A DNA stretch of 32,740 bases from Elusimicrobiaceae bacterium (GTDB lineage Bacteria > Elusimicrobiota > Elusimicrobia > Elusimicrobiales > Elusimicrobiaceae). This document shows positions 1 to 7,236 of this stretch, one piece after another. A program made the position numbers and the translations under genes. Location of the stretch: assembly GCA_017646765.1 (NCBI GenBank), contig JAGCMD010000030.1:1-32740 (forward strand), read 5' to 3'. The notes below the pieces were generated by a model. The model was not told where the DNA came from, made no database searches, and saw only the letters and a list, made by a program, of their open reading frames with translations. Position 1 is the first letter of the stretch; every line of letters begins with the position of its first letter.

Positions 1-1
1 T

Positions 2-85
2 CATAATCTGCGGGAATATAGTCCTTTAAAAGTCCAAGTTCCACAAGAGTGGGCTCAACGTTTGAAGGGATATTTATTTGTGTGA
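2..85 (+). CDS. C-terminal end of an unidentified protein (truncated by window edge)
   Basis: The reading frame is open from the left edge and ends at a TGA, giving 27 residues that end in RLKGYLFV. The composition (charged and aromatic residues, no low complexity) and the GC-rich hairpin right after the stop suggest a real gene end rather than a chance frame. Too little is visible to name a family. The gene runs towards tRNA-Val, which is on the other strand. Confidence 0.45.
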   Translation, partial: HNLREYSPLKVQVPQEWAQRLKGYLFV

Positions 86-113
86 AAGCCCCCCAAATAG
101 CCCAGGGGTTTTT
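86..113 (+). terminator. Weak hairpin terminator after the first gene
   Basis: A CCCC run pairs with GGGG (105-108), followed by five T, immediately after the stop codon at 85. The stem is short and the loop long, so this is a moderate call. Confidence 0.4.
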
Positions 114-120
114 GTGGTAC

Positions 121-153
121 AAAAAATTAAAAAGCACCCACAAAGGGTGCTTT
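121..153 (-). terminator. Terminator of tRNA-Val
   Basis: AAAGCACCC (131-139) pairs with GGGTGCTTT (145-153). Read on the minus strand, the stem is followed by a T-rich run (complement of 121-130). It lies a few bases past the tRNA 3' end, so it is the intrinsic terminator of the tRNA transcript. Confidence 0.8.
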
Positions 154-158
154 AAATT

Positions 159-230
159 TGGGCAGTACAGGATTTGAACCTGTGACCTTCCGCGTGTGAG
201 GCGGACGCGCTACCGCTGCGCCAACTGCCC
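159..230 (-). tRNA. tRNA-Val (anticodon CAC)
   Basis: On the minus strand the gene begins GGGCAGTTGGCGCAGCGGTA and ends GTTCAAATCCTGTACTGCCC plus discriminator A. The 7-bp acceptor stem GGGCAGT/ACTGCCC, a short D arm, an anticodon stem TCCGC/GCGGA around loop CTCACAC (anticodon CAC, decoding GUG) and a standard T arm are all visible. CCA is not encoded. Two partial copies of the tRNA 5' end lie upstream in the same orientation (285-301 and 355-366), so they would be in the precursor transcript. Confidence 0.95.
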
Positions 231-240
231 TAAAAAAATC

Positions 241-380
241 CTTCCCGGCGCGTCCGCCCTTGCGGACGAACTTTATGCTATAAGCGCTGCGCCAACTGCC
301 CTAAAAATTTCTTCTTGGCGCGTCCGCCCTTGCGGACGAACTTTATGCTATAAGCGCTGCGCCAACGGCTTTGGAAATCT
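241..380. repeat. Two tandem 70-bp units carrying the tRNA-Val 5' end plus a hairpin
   Basis: Units start at 241 and 311. A 50-base core is identical between them (247-296 and 317-366). Each unit has a perfect hairpin CGTCCGC/GCGGACG and then, on the tRNA strand, a copy of the tRNA 5' end: 17 nt in the first unit, 12 nt in the second. The GCGCGTCCGCC of the tRNA D/anticodon region also occurs in the units, but inverted. The A-rich junction after the tRNA start is copied too. These look like tRNA-derived duplications with inverted segments. They lie between the likely tRNA promoter (396-401) and the tRNA. Confidence 0.85.
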
Positions 381-395
381 TTATTCTACTTAGTT

Positions 396-401
396 ATTAT
401 A
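396..401 (-). promoter_or_regulatory. Probable -10 of the tRNA-Val transcript
   Basis: TATAAT on the minus strand. It is the only consensus -10 upstream of tRNA-Val and would place both repeat units in the tRNA 5' leader. No convincing -35 is seen. Confidence 0.45.
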
Positions 402-461
402 CTAATTTTCGCGCTAAATGGATAGCCATAGTTCTTCCCCCTTTATATGAATTTGATATAC

Positions 462-467
462 TATAAT
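462..467 (+). promoter_or_regulatory. Probable -10 of the marC-like gene
   Basis: A consensus TATAAT lies 46 nt before the start codon at 514. The -35 region is poor. Confidence 0.45.
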
Positions 468-513
468 GTAGATAGCAAATCAGGTGTAACGGATTTTTAG
501 GGAGACGAATTTT

Positions 514-1197
514 ATGGAATGGAGTACACTCTTTAACGCTTTTATCGGTATATTGGCTATTTTAAACCCTATTGGCAATATGCCTATTTTTTTGGAACAC
601 GTGGAAAATGAAACACCCCGTGTGCAACGGGCGGTGGCAATTTTGATGTCGCTGTCCATGTTTATCTTATTATTGATTTTTTTCTTATTCGGCAATCGCA
701 TTCTAACTATGTTTGGTATAACATTGCCGGCGTTTAGGTTGGCAGGGTCTATTATGATTTTGCTTATCGGGCTTCGTATGTTACAAGGTAAAAGTAAATT
801 TGAGCAACACGGCATTGAAACCGCGGCGGTTAGCGGAAATACGTTTGACCAGGCGCGCAACAGTTTAAGCCATATTTTGGTGCCGGTAGCTATGCCCCTG
901 TTTATTGGGCCCGGAACGATTACAACGGTTATTTTGTATGCGGAAAAAAGCGAGACATGGTTGACGTCTTTTATGATGGCACTTATTTTGTTGTTGTGCT
1001 CGTGCATTGTGGCGGCGGTGTTGGTAAGTTCGCAATATATATTTGATAAGATCGGGCGCAACGGTACGCAAATTGTGATTCGTTTTATGGGTATGATTTT
1101 GTGTGCGATTGCTATGCAGTTTATGATTGACGGAGTAGCGCAGCTGTTACCGGGCGTGTTGGACACCGCCTTTATCCACACGGCGGTTACGCGTTGA
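514..1197 (+). CDS. MarC/YhgN-family (UPF0056) inner membrane protein
   Basis: A 227-residue, strongly hydrophobic protein with about six membrane segments. The N-terminal segment carries the family signature ILNPIGNMPIF (residues 16-26), and a later PLFIGPGTIT (about 129-138) matches the second conserved half-repeat of MarC proteins. Length is usual for the family. The start at 514 has a GGGAG-type ribosome-binding site. The family was once linked to antibiotic resistance and is now loosely linked to small amino acid export in some members; the substrate here cannot be read from sequence. It is a single-gene unit, with its own -10 upstream and a strong terminator shared with the convergent nucleotidase. 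Confidence 0.88.
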   Translation: MEWSTLFNAFIGILAILNPIGNMPIFLEHVENETPRVQRAVAILMSLSMFILLLIFFLFGNRILTMFGITLPAFRLAGSIMILLIGLRMLQGKSKFEQHGIETAAVSGNTFDQARNSLSHILVPVAMPLFIGPGTITTVILYAEKSETWLTSFMMALILLLCSCIVAAVLVSSQYIFDKIGRNGTQIVIRFMGMILCAIAMQFMIDGVAQLLPGVLDTAFIHTAVTR

Positions 1198-1221
1198 GGT
1201 TGTTTCCGGTTTTTATCTTAT

Positions 1222-1258
1222 AAAATGCCCCCGGGTAAATTGCCCGGGGGTATTTTTA
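1222..1258. terminator. Terminator between convergent marC-like and nucleotidase genes
   Basis: CCCCCGGG (1228-1235) pairs with CCCGGGGG (1243-1250), followed by TATTTTTAT. The stem is very stable and best suited to the plus strand, but it probably serves both convergent genes. Confidence 0.88.
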
Positions 1259-1278
1259 TAAGGTAACTGCCGGAAAAA

Positions 1279-2898
1279 TTATTTCCGGTCGGTTTGGGTA
1301 ATTTGCACGTCTTTAGGGGCCTCAAAAATAGACATACCGTCTTTGCGGGGCAAGCGTTTGACAATGTCAAATAACAAGGCCGAGCTGGTCGCTTCGCGGT
1401 AGTGTTTAATAATTGTGCCGTCATCGGGCAAGTTTTTGGGCCACACTTCAAAAGGTTTACCTTCGTAGAAACCACGCGGCAAGTGTGTGAGCATAGCCAT
1501 ACGATATACTTTGTTGTTTTGGACTTCTTCACCGTTAATGGTCATTTTGGTCAAGCGGATGTTATCGCCGTTTTGGCCACACGTAAAGGAAATGCGCACA
1601 TTGTCCGAATACCCATAAACGGAGAAGCAACCGTATTTTTTATCGTATTCAATGCTTCCGGTTACAGCACGTTTTAAGTGGTTTCCGGTAATATCAAACG
1701 TGCCGGCGTGCTCGTCGTAGGGGACTAAGTCCGCCAACGCGCGTCCGGTCAATTTGCCGGCATTTAAGTCGCTGCGAGTAGAGTTTAACGAATAGGCCGC
1801 TAAGTCCAACCCCGGTTCTTTGGCTTTGATATTTTGATACATTTCTTCGGCCATCATGCGGGCACGGGCCGGAGCACGGTCTTTGCTGTTTTCCGGATAT
1901 TTGGGAATCCGTTGCGGAACTAAGGCATACACCGTTTGATCCAACGAGTCGTTGCGGATTAGATCCAAGTATTTTTTAACTTGCGGATCTTCGGGAGTGT
2001 AGAGCGCAATATATTGCGGCGTTCCGATACTAATTTCGCCGGTAGCGTCATCTTTATGAATAATAATTTGAGTGACGCCTTCCATATAGGAGCGGCTTTC
2101 CATCAGCCAAGGCGCTAAATCTTTTTTGCTATCGGTTTGTTTGATAAATTGTTTGTGTGCATGACCGCCTAAAAATAAATCAACACCGGCAAAATCTTGA
2201 TAATTTTTTAACTGCGGAAGCAGTGCGGTTTTCTTATCTTCCGAAACGCCGATTTCCAACATAGAATCGTGTGCCAGAACAACGATTACGTCGGCCTTGT
2301 TATCTTTTAGTTTTTGGATTTCGGTCAATAAATCTTCTTCGCGCGGTTCAATGATAAGCATACGTTCGGCCCCTACTCCGCCCATGGCTATACCAATGAC
2401 ACCGATTTTAATGCCGTCTACATTATAAATAGCGGAACTCTTAAGCGGGTTGCCGGGGATAGATAATCCGAAGATATTGTTGGCTAAAACGTCTCCTTTA
2501 AAGCTACCCAGCATTTTGCGCAGGCCTCTGTCGCCATAATCACTGTCGTGGTTGCCGATGGTGAGGGCCGCATATCCGGCTTTTTTAAAGTTTTTATCCG
2601 TTTTACCGGCATTATTCATTAAATAAATGGAATAAGCCCCTTTGGAAGTGTTGGCTTCATAGGAACCGTTGCTAAAGTCCCCGCTATCCAACAGAATAAA
2701 GGGATGTTCCGACTGTTGTAAAAAGGTTTCCAGCCGGGCAAATCCGCCGAAAGGAATACCCGTTTCATCCGGGCGACTAAAATAATGCCCGTGCATATCT
2801 GAAGTGTGATAGATCGCGACGTCCTTTGCGTAACTGCCAAATGCAAACAGAACAAGCGCCAGACACAAACTGCTCTTTTTAAATAAGTTCCGCATCAT
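1279..2898 (-). CDS. Exported 5'-nucleotidase / UshA-like metallophosphoesterase
   Basis: 539 residues with an N-terminal signal peptide (KK then a hydrophobic core, cleavage near SYA-KD at about 24/25). The metallophosphoesterase half shows the expected metal ligands in order: DMHGH (34-38), a D in LDSGDFS, GNHDSDYG, VLAHD and GGHAH. The C-terminal half fits the 5'-nucleotidase substrate domain (SLNSTRSDL, DLVPYDE). Such enzymes hydrolyse nucleotide monophosphates or UDP-sugars in the periplasm for salvage. Two adjacent ATGs follow an AGGAG site; the second (2895) has better spacing. It is transcribed alone from a good sigma-70 promoter at 2949-2977. Confidence 0.92.
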   Translation of the reverse strand: MMRNLFKKSSLCLALVLFAFGSYAKDVAIYHTSDMHGHYFSRPDETGIPFGGFARLETFLQQSEHPFILLDSGDFSNGSYEANTSKGAYSIYLMNNAGKTDKNFKKAGYAALTIGNHDSDYGDRGLRKMLGSFKGDVLANNIFGLSIPGNPLKSSAIYNVDGIKIGVIGIAMGGVGAERMLIIEPREEDLLTEIQKLKDNKADVIVVLAHDSMLEIGVSEDKKTALLPQLKNYQDFAGVDLFLGGHAHKQFIKQTDSKKDLAPWLMESRSYMEGVTQIIIHKDDATGEISIGTPQYIALYTPEDPQVKKYLDLIRNDSLDQTVYALVPQRIPKYPENSKDRAPARARMMAEEMYQNIKAKEPGLDLAAYSLNSTRSDLNAGKLTGRALADLVPYDEHAGTFDITGNHLKRAVTGSIEYDKKYGCFSVYGYSDNVRISFTCGQNGDNIRLTKMTINGEEVQNNKVYRMAMLTHLPRGFYEGKPFEVWPKNLPDDGTIIKHYREATSSALLFDIVKRLPRKDGMSIFEAPKDVQITQTDRK

Positions 2899-2948
2899 CT
2901 TCTCCTTTGAGGGCGGGGTTGGTGAGATCTTACCCCGGCTCTGTCTAT

Positions 2949-2977
2949 ATTATAACCAAAAGGAAGAGAAACAGCAA
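2949..2977 (-). promoter_or_regulatory. Sigma-70-type promoter of the 5'-nucleotidase
   Basis: On the minus strand TTGCTG (2977-2972), a 17-bp spacer and a perfect TATAAT (2954-2949). The leader to the start codon is about 45 nt and contains a small GGGGT/ACCCC hairpin. Confidence 0.7.
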
Positions 2978-3034
2978 GATTTTAATTTTATGGAGAGTGA
3001 GGACGAAGTATTAGTGCCCAATTGCAGCAAGAAA

Positions 3035-3183
3035 GCCGAGGATGGGAATTCCCTACGGTAAAACTCCTGACGGAGTTTTCTTCCGGGCCGGGGCTCACGG
3101 TACTCGCCTTTGCCTAACGGCAAAACTCGTACAACGTTCCGCCCTTCAATTCCCAACGCACACCAAGCAGTTGGTGTGCTTCC
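3035..3183. repeat. Truncated tRNA-Thr copy and hairpin cluster downstream of tRNA-Thr
   Basis: Positions 3035-3050 repeat exactly the 16 terminal bases of tRNA-Thr (3229-3244), and 3052-3059 repeat CCTACGGT from its anticodon stem (3255-3262). The T-arm 5' half and variable loop are missing. After it come several perfect hairpins: AAAACTCC/GGAGTTTT (3060-3079 region), TTTGCC/GGCAAA (3111-3126 region) and GCACACCAA/TTGGTGTGC (3158-3179 region). TGGGAATT (3043-3050) also recurs inverted as AATTCCCA (3148-3155). I see no coding gene in 2978-3190. Confidence 0.8.
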
Positions 3184-3190
3184 AGCCTAA

Positions 3191-3220
3191 ATTCAAAAAA
3201 CCCACCTTGCGGCGGGTTTT
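3191..3220 (-). terminator. Terminator of tRNA-Thr
   Basis: On the minus strand AAAACCCGCC pairs with GGTGGGTTTT around a GCAA loop and runs into TTTTTTGAAT. It lies directly downstream of the tRNA 3' end. Confidence 0.85.
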
Positions 3221-3227
3221 CAAATTT

Positions 3228-3300
3228 AGCCGAGGATGGGAATTGAACCCACAACCTACGGTTTACAAAACCGTTGCTCTGCCAGTTGAGCTACCTCGGC
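3228..3300 (-). tRNA. tRNA-Thr (anticodon UGU)
   Basis: The minus strand reads from GCCGAGGTAGCTCAACTGGC to TTCAATTCCCATCCTCGGC plus discriminator T. Acceptor stem GCCGAGG/CCTCGGC, a normal D arm, and an anticodon stem ACGGT/ACCGT around loop TTTGTAA give anticodon TGT. CCA is not encoded. A partial copy of its 3' end lies about 190 bp downstream. Confidence 0.96.
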
Positions 3301-3310
3301 ATATATCAAT

Positions 3311-3339
3311 ATCATAGCATTTTTTACGCGTACTTCCAA
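3311..3339 (-). promoter_or_regulatory. Promoter of tRNA-Thr
   Basis: On the minus strand TTGGAA (3339-3334), a 17-bp spacer, then TGC-TATGAT (-10 at 3316-3311), giving a start about 10 nt before the tRNA 5' end. Confidence 0.65.
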
Positions 3340-3347
3340 TGATTTGC

Positions 3348-3353
3348 TACAAT
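3348..3353 (+). promoter_or_regulatory. Extended -10 promoter of the tldD-like operon
   Basis: TTGC-TACAAT, an extended -10 (TGn plus TACAAT) 20 nt before the start codon at 3374. The same TTGCTACAAT string precedes the preA-like gene (12782-12787), suggesting a recurrent promoter form in this genome. The leader carries the ribosome-binding site AAGGAG. Confidence 0.55.
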
Positions 3354-3373
3354 AAAACGAAGGAGAATGTATT

Positions 3374-5086
3374 ATGAGAAAAATATTTTTTGTGTGCTTT
3401 GCGCTGGTAATAGGGACAAACCTTTTAGGCGCTCAAGAAAATTGTAAAGTAGAAAACGAAGTGCCTTTGCGTTTAATGTCGCAAGAATTAAAAAGAAGTA
3501 TCAAAACTTTTAAGAAGTTACATCCGCCCGTGTATTACCTTTCTTATACGTACGAAGACAAACAGCAGATAAATCTTTCTGTCAAGCAAGGTGGGGTGGA
3601 TAAAGAACAAGATAAAAGCAGCCGTTTAGCTATAGTCGCCCGGGCCGGAAGTCCGAAAATGGATAATACTCGGTTGCTCAAAGGAGAAAGTAATTATTCC
3701 CGGCAATTTGTTTATTATGATGATAGCGTAATTCCCACGCCGGATACGGCAGAAACTTTTCGTCTGTTTTTGTGGCGTTCCACTCAAAAAATAGCCGAAA
3801 AAGCCCAAGAGGAATTTGGCCGAGTACAAACCAACACCCAGGCATCCGCCACCCGGCAAGATGATTCGGATGATTTTGTTTTGCCGCCGGTTTCGCACTA
3901 TTGTCATACGCAAGAGCCGGTTCCTTTTGATACGGAAAAAATCGGACAAATGCTACTCAAAGCCAGCGAACTTACGCGCGGCAAAAAATTTATTAAAGGT
4001 AGTGAGTTTTGGTTGCAGATGACGCAAGGCCACCGTTATTTTGCAGATTCGCAAGGTACACAAATTAAAACGCCGTTTTTATTGGTTCGCTTTGGCTATG
4101 AAATGTCCAACCAATTACAGGATGGTACCCGCTTGAGTCGTTCCAAAACTTATGATGTAATTCGGGAAGACCAATTGCCCGGTGAGGAGCAATTTTTCGC
4201 TAATGTGAAACAATCTATAGAGGAGTTGGAAATGCTGACCAATTCCCCGGAGGCCGATCCGGTTACGGTTCCCACCATTTTAAAAAGCCGCGCCATGGGC
4301 GTATTTGTGCATGAAGTGCTGGGACACCGCTTGGAAGGCCACCGTCAAAAGCAAGATTCTTTTGGCAAAACATTTACCAGCAAAATCGGCCAACCGGTTA
4401 CGGCGCCTTTTATTTCAGTAGTAGATGACGCTACGATGGCTTACTTTAACGGGCAGCCGTTACGCGGATTTTATGAATATGATGATGAGGGTGTCAAAGC
4501 CCAGCCGGTCACATTAATAGAAAACGGCGTGTTGCGCGGGTTTTTAATGTCCGGCAGTCCCATAGAAGGTTTCCCGGTTTCCAACGGGCACGGTCGTGCT
4601 TCTTTTGGCCGATTGCCCGTAGCACGTATGGGAAATACGCGGTTGATTGCCTCTAAAACCGTTCCGTATGCGGAGCTGGAAAAACAACTGTTGCAAGAAA
4701 TCCGCTCCCAAAATAAACCGTACGGATATATTATTGAAGATTTATCCGGCGGGTTTACCATGACCGAAAGCGATATGCCTCAGACTTTTAAGTTAGAGCC
4801 CAAATTGGTTTACCGTATGTACCCGGACGGGCGCAAAGAAATTGTGCACGGGGCCGATATTGTAGGGACGCCGCTGGTAAGTTTCGGCCAAATTATAGCC
4901 GCCGCCGATGACGATGATGTTTTCAATGGCACATGCGGAGCCGAATCGGGCTGGGTGCCGGTTTCGGCCATTTCGCCCAGCGTGCTTTTAAAATCACTGG
5001 AAATTGAAAAGGCGGCTAAAAGCGATAACAAACCGCCTATATTGCCTTCGCCCTATTCGTTACCCAAAGGAGGAAAAAACAAATGA
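3374..5086 (+). CDS. Exported TldD-like metalloprotease subunit
   Basis: 570 residues with a signal peptide (cleavage near LLGA-QE, about residue 20). The TldD/PmbA fold is supported by the zinc motif HEVLGH (H313, E314, H318) followed by RLEGH, by ENGVLRGFLMS with the NGHGRA loop, and by a C-terminal TCGAESGWVPV segment. Cytoplasmic TldD pairs with TldE to cleave unfolded peptides, for example in microcin maturation and CcdA degradation. Here both partners carry signal peptides, so the pair probably acts outside the cytoplasm. The gene overlaps the next by ATGA (5083-5086), which implies translational coupling. It is longer than E. coli TldD (about 480) because of an extra N-terminal region of about 100 residues. 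Confidence 0.87.
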   Translation: MRKIFFVCFALVIGTNLLGAQENCKVENEVPLRLMSQELKRSIKTFKKLHPPVYYLSYTYEDKQQINLSVKQGGVDKEQDKSSRLAIVARAGSPKMDNTRLLKGESNYSRQFVYYDDSVIPTPDTAETFRLFLWRSTQKIAEKAQEEFGRVQTNTQASATRQDDSDDFVLPPVSHYCHTQEPVPFDTEKIGQMLLKASELTRGKKFIKGSEFWLQMTQGHRYFADSQGTQIKTPFLLVRFGYEMSNQLQDGTRLSRSKTYDVIREDQLPGEEQFFANVKQSIEELEMLTNSPEADPVTVPTILKSRAMGVFVHEVLGHRLEGHRQKQDSFGKTFTSKIGQPVTAPFISVVDDATMAYFNGQPLRGFYEYDDEGVKAQPVTLIENGVLRGFLMSGSPIEGFPVSNGHGRASFGRLPVARMGNTRLIASKTVPYAELEKQLLQEIRSQNKPYGYIIEDLSGGFTMTESDMPQTFKLEPKLVYRMYPDGRKEIVHGADIVGTPLVSFGQIIAAADDDDVFNGTCGAESGWVPVSAISPSVLLKSLEIEKAAKSDNKPPILPSPYSLPKGGKNK

Positions 5087-6732
5087 AAAAAATTTTAATC
5101 GTACTAACCGGGTTCCTTTTTTCCGGTTCGTTAGTTGCGGCGCCTATGCCGGACAATGTCTATTTTCGTGCCATGAACGACGAAATGCAGCGTTCGCTTA
5201 AAGAACTGCGCTTAAAAAACCAGCCCAATCCGTATTTAATATCGTATTGGATTTCTCGCAAATATATGTTGGAAATATCCGCCGATATGGGTTCTTTGGT
5301 GCGGCAGTACAATGATCCGTTGGATGACGGATATATCCAGGTGCAAGCGTTTGTTTCCGTGGGGTCTGATCAACAAGACGGTCTGGGCTTTATGGCTGAC
5401 GATCGCGGTTACTACTATTACCGCCAGCCGAAATTGCCTTCCCAACGGGAAGTACCGTTCAGTTACGACAGCTTGCGCCAGACCTTATGGGAGGTGACGG
5501 ATCAAGCGTATTTGCAAGCGGTTGATTTATATAAACAGAAACAAAATTATAAGAAAAAGAAAAATATTCAAGATAAATTGCCGGATGTTGTGCCTGCTAA
5601 ACCGGCCCAATTTGTAGAGCCGATAGCTCCTTTTAAACAGCCGGATATGGAACAGCTTTCCCGGCAAGTGAAAGAAATTTCTGCCCTTGGGAAGAAACAT
5701 CCGCACTTGGAATACTTTGAAGTTTCGCTGCGGTTATCACAAGAGGATAGGTACTCGCTCAATAGCCGGGGTTCTTTCGTCCAATATTCTCAACCGAGAA
5801 AAAAACTTGCCTTCAATGCCGGCTTTCGCCGTCCTGACGGGCAAATGGTGGAAACTTATCAAAGGTTTGATTTGCGGGATATTTCAACGGCGGAAATGGA
5901 TCGCATCAAACAAGAAGCAGAAAAGTTTTTGGAAAAAGTTGACCATAGCCGTGAGGCTAAACCCGGCGAGGCTTATGTGGGTCCCATTTTATTAAAACCG
6001 CAAGCCGCAAGTTATTTTTTGATGAGTTCCTTATTAAAAGATTTACAAAACAGCAAGCCTTTTTTGTTGTCGTTTGCGGATGATGATGACGAAGCCGGCA
6101 AGCTGTATAAAAAACGTCAATTGCGGGCCGGTACCGATTTAATAACGGTATATGATTTACCACAGAAACGGGAATTTGACGGATTTGTGTTGGAACGATT
6201 TCTCCCGGTAGATGGGGAAGGAGTGGCCGCTAAAGATTTAACATTGCTTCAAGACGGATATGTTAAAGAATTTCCGCTTACGCAACGTCCGCTTACCAAA
6301 AATCACCATAGCAATGGACACGCCCTCATCAATAATATGTATGGCCCGCGTGAAAAATTGACCAACGTTTTTGTGGAAACTAAAAAACCGTTAACCGATC
6401 AAGAAATGGAAGATAAATTGCGCGCACGTTGCCGCGAATTGGGCCTTGCATATGGGTATATTTTAGAGCAGGCTTTTGACTCGGACATGGGGATTGAGCG
6501 GATTTATACCGAAGATGGGCGCAAAGAAAGGGTGATTGATTTGCGTTGGGAAGATATTCCCACAGCGCGCGATTTGCGTGCCGTGTTGGCCGTGGGCGGA
6601 AAAAGGGAACTGCAACAAGGAACTTTGGAGGGCCCCGCTATCGTAACGCCTTCCATCTTATTGCAAGAAGCCGAATTGGTGCCGGTGGAGCACAAGCCGC
6701 ATCGGCAGCCGTTTGTTCCGCGGCCTAAATAA
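5083..6732 (+). CDS. Exported TldE/PmbA-like partner without zinc motif
   Basis: 549 residues starting four bases inside the upstream gene, with a strong AAAGGAGG site. The signal peptide ends near LVAA-PM. The N-terminal region resembles that of the upstream protein (a MNDEMQRSLKEL-type helix followed by PYLISY, compared with MSQELKRSIKTF and PVYYLSY), suggesting ancient duplication. The HExxxH motif is absent, as expected for a TldE/PmbA-type partner that shapes the active site without binding metal. The C-terminal EGPAIVTPSILLQEAEL matches the end of PmbA/TldD domains. A heterodimer with the upstream protein is inferred. An 18-bp-stem terminator follows. Confidence 0.8.
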   Translation: MKKILIVLTGFLFSGSLVAAPMPDNVYFRAMNDEMQRSLKELRLKNQPNPYLISYWISRKYMLEISADMGSLVRQYNDPLDDGYIQVQAFVSVGSDQQDGLGFMADDRGYYYYRQPKLPSQREVPFSYDSLRQTLWEVTDQAYLQAVDLYKQKQNYKKKKNIQDKLPDVVPAKPAQFVEPIAPFKQPDMEQLSRQVKEISALGKKHPHLEYFEVSLRLSQEDRYSLNSRGSFVQYSQPRKKLAFNAGFRRPDGQMVETYQRFDLRDISTAEMDRIKQEAEKFLEKVDHSREAKPGEAYVGPILLKPQAASYFLMSSLLKDLQNSKPFLLSFADDDDEAGKLYKKRQLRAGTDLITVYDLPQKREFDGFVLERFLPVDGEGVAAKDLTLLQDGYVKEFPLTQRPLTKNHHSNGHALINNMYGPREKLTNVFVETKKPLTDQEMEDKLRARCRELGLAYGYILEQAFDSDMGIERIYTEDGRKERVIDLRWEDIPTARDLRAVLAVGGKRELQQGTLEGPAIVTPSILLQEAELVPVEHKPHRQPFVPRPK

Positions 6733-6746
6733 AAAGTACTTATTGA

Positions 6747-6789
6747 AAACAAAGACGGCACAAACAAATTATTTGTGCCGTCTTTGTTT
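6747..6789. terminator. Bidirectional terminator between tldE-like and a small membrane protein gene
   Basis: A perfect 18-bp inverted repeat (6747-6764 with 6772-6789, 7-nt loop) with A-rich and T-rich outer arms, lying between convergent genes. Confidence 0.9.
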
Positions 6790-6804
6790 GTAGAAAAATG
6801 TTTG

Positions 6805-7065
6805 TTATTTCTCTCTACGGAAACGGTTTACAAATTCCAACCCTGTTTTGGCCGCTCTAAAAATGCCCGAATCAAAGAACGAAGCTACATTATCTAGTAA
6901 AGTAAACGCGCTTTGCGTTTTATCTACTTTTTCGGCGGTAGATAAGGCCAAATACTCCACTGCTTCGGCCGTATGCATAATTTGAATCAGCGTGCGGATA
7001 GCAAAAACTACTAATACCAGAAACGCTAATACGGCGGTCAGAACACATCCTTGATACAAATTCAT
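6805..7065 (-). CDS. Small single-pass membrane protein (DUF948-like)
   Basis: 86 residues: one N-terminal membrane helix (about 7-27), then an amphipathic helix with many Ala, Glu and Lys residues and a basic C terminus (RFRREK). This layout recalls the DUF948 and YtxH groups of small envelope proteins, but no family-defining motif is visible, so the match is tentative. A GGGAGG site precedes the ATG. It is a monocistronic unit, convergent with the protease operon and divergent from nrdD. Confidence 0.65.
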   Translation of the reverse strand: MNLYQGCVLTAVLAFLVLVVFAIRTLIQIMHTAEAVEYLALSTAEKVDKTQSAFTLLDNVASFFDSGIFRAAKTGLEFVNRFRREK

Positions 7066-7202
7066 AAATACCTCCCTTGTGCTTTTTTAAATTAAACAAG
7101 TTTGTGTATGTGTTAGTCAAGATTTAAAAAAGGTAACTAAATTTATTTTTGAGGGGGAAAAATAAAAATTGCCCATTTTTTCGTAATTATTTGTATTTTG
7201 CA

Positions 7203-7230
7203 TTGACATAAATCTTTTTATTAGTAATAA
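7203..7230 (+). promoter_or_regulatory. Promoter of the anaerobic ribonucleotide reductase operon
   Basis: A perfect TTGACA (7203-7208), a 16-bp spacer and TAATAA (7225-7230); with a 17-bp spacer the -10 would be AATAAT. This is the best -35 in the window and suggests strong expression unless it is repressed. Confidence 0.65.
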
Positions 7231-7236
7231 TTACTA
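7222..7236. promoter_or_regulatory. 7-1-7 palindrome over the nrdD -10 (Fur/PerR-type operator candidate)
   Basis: TAGTAAT-A-ATTACTA is a perfect 7-1-7 inverted repeat covering the -10. Fur and PerR operators share this architecture and the inner TAATnATTA core, so a Fur-family repressor sensing iron or peroxide is a reasonable candidate. No regulator gene of this family lies in the window. Confidence 0.5.

Noticed and set aside
241-380. CRISPR array
   Set aside because: Only two units of 70 bp, nearly identical throughout, with no variable spacers; they derive from the tRNA next to them.
196-393. A 65-codon open frame over tRNA-Val and the repeats
   Set aside because: It begins inside the tRNA, and its product is just the translated repeat.
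3042-3317. A 91-codon open frame running through tRNA-Thr
   Set aside because: It overlaps the tRNA and the hairpin cluster, has no ribosome-binding site, and encodes no recognisable protein.
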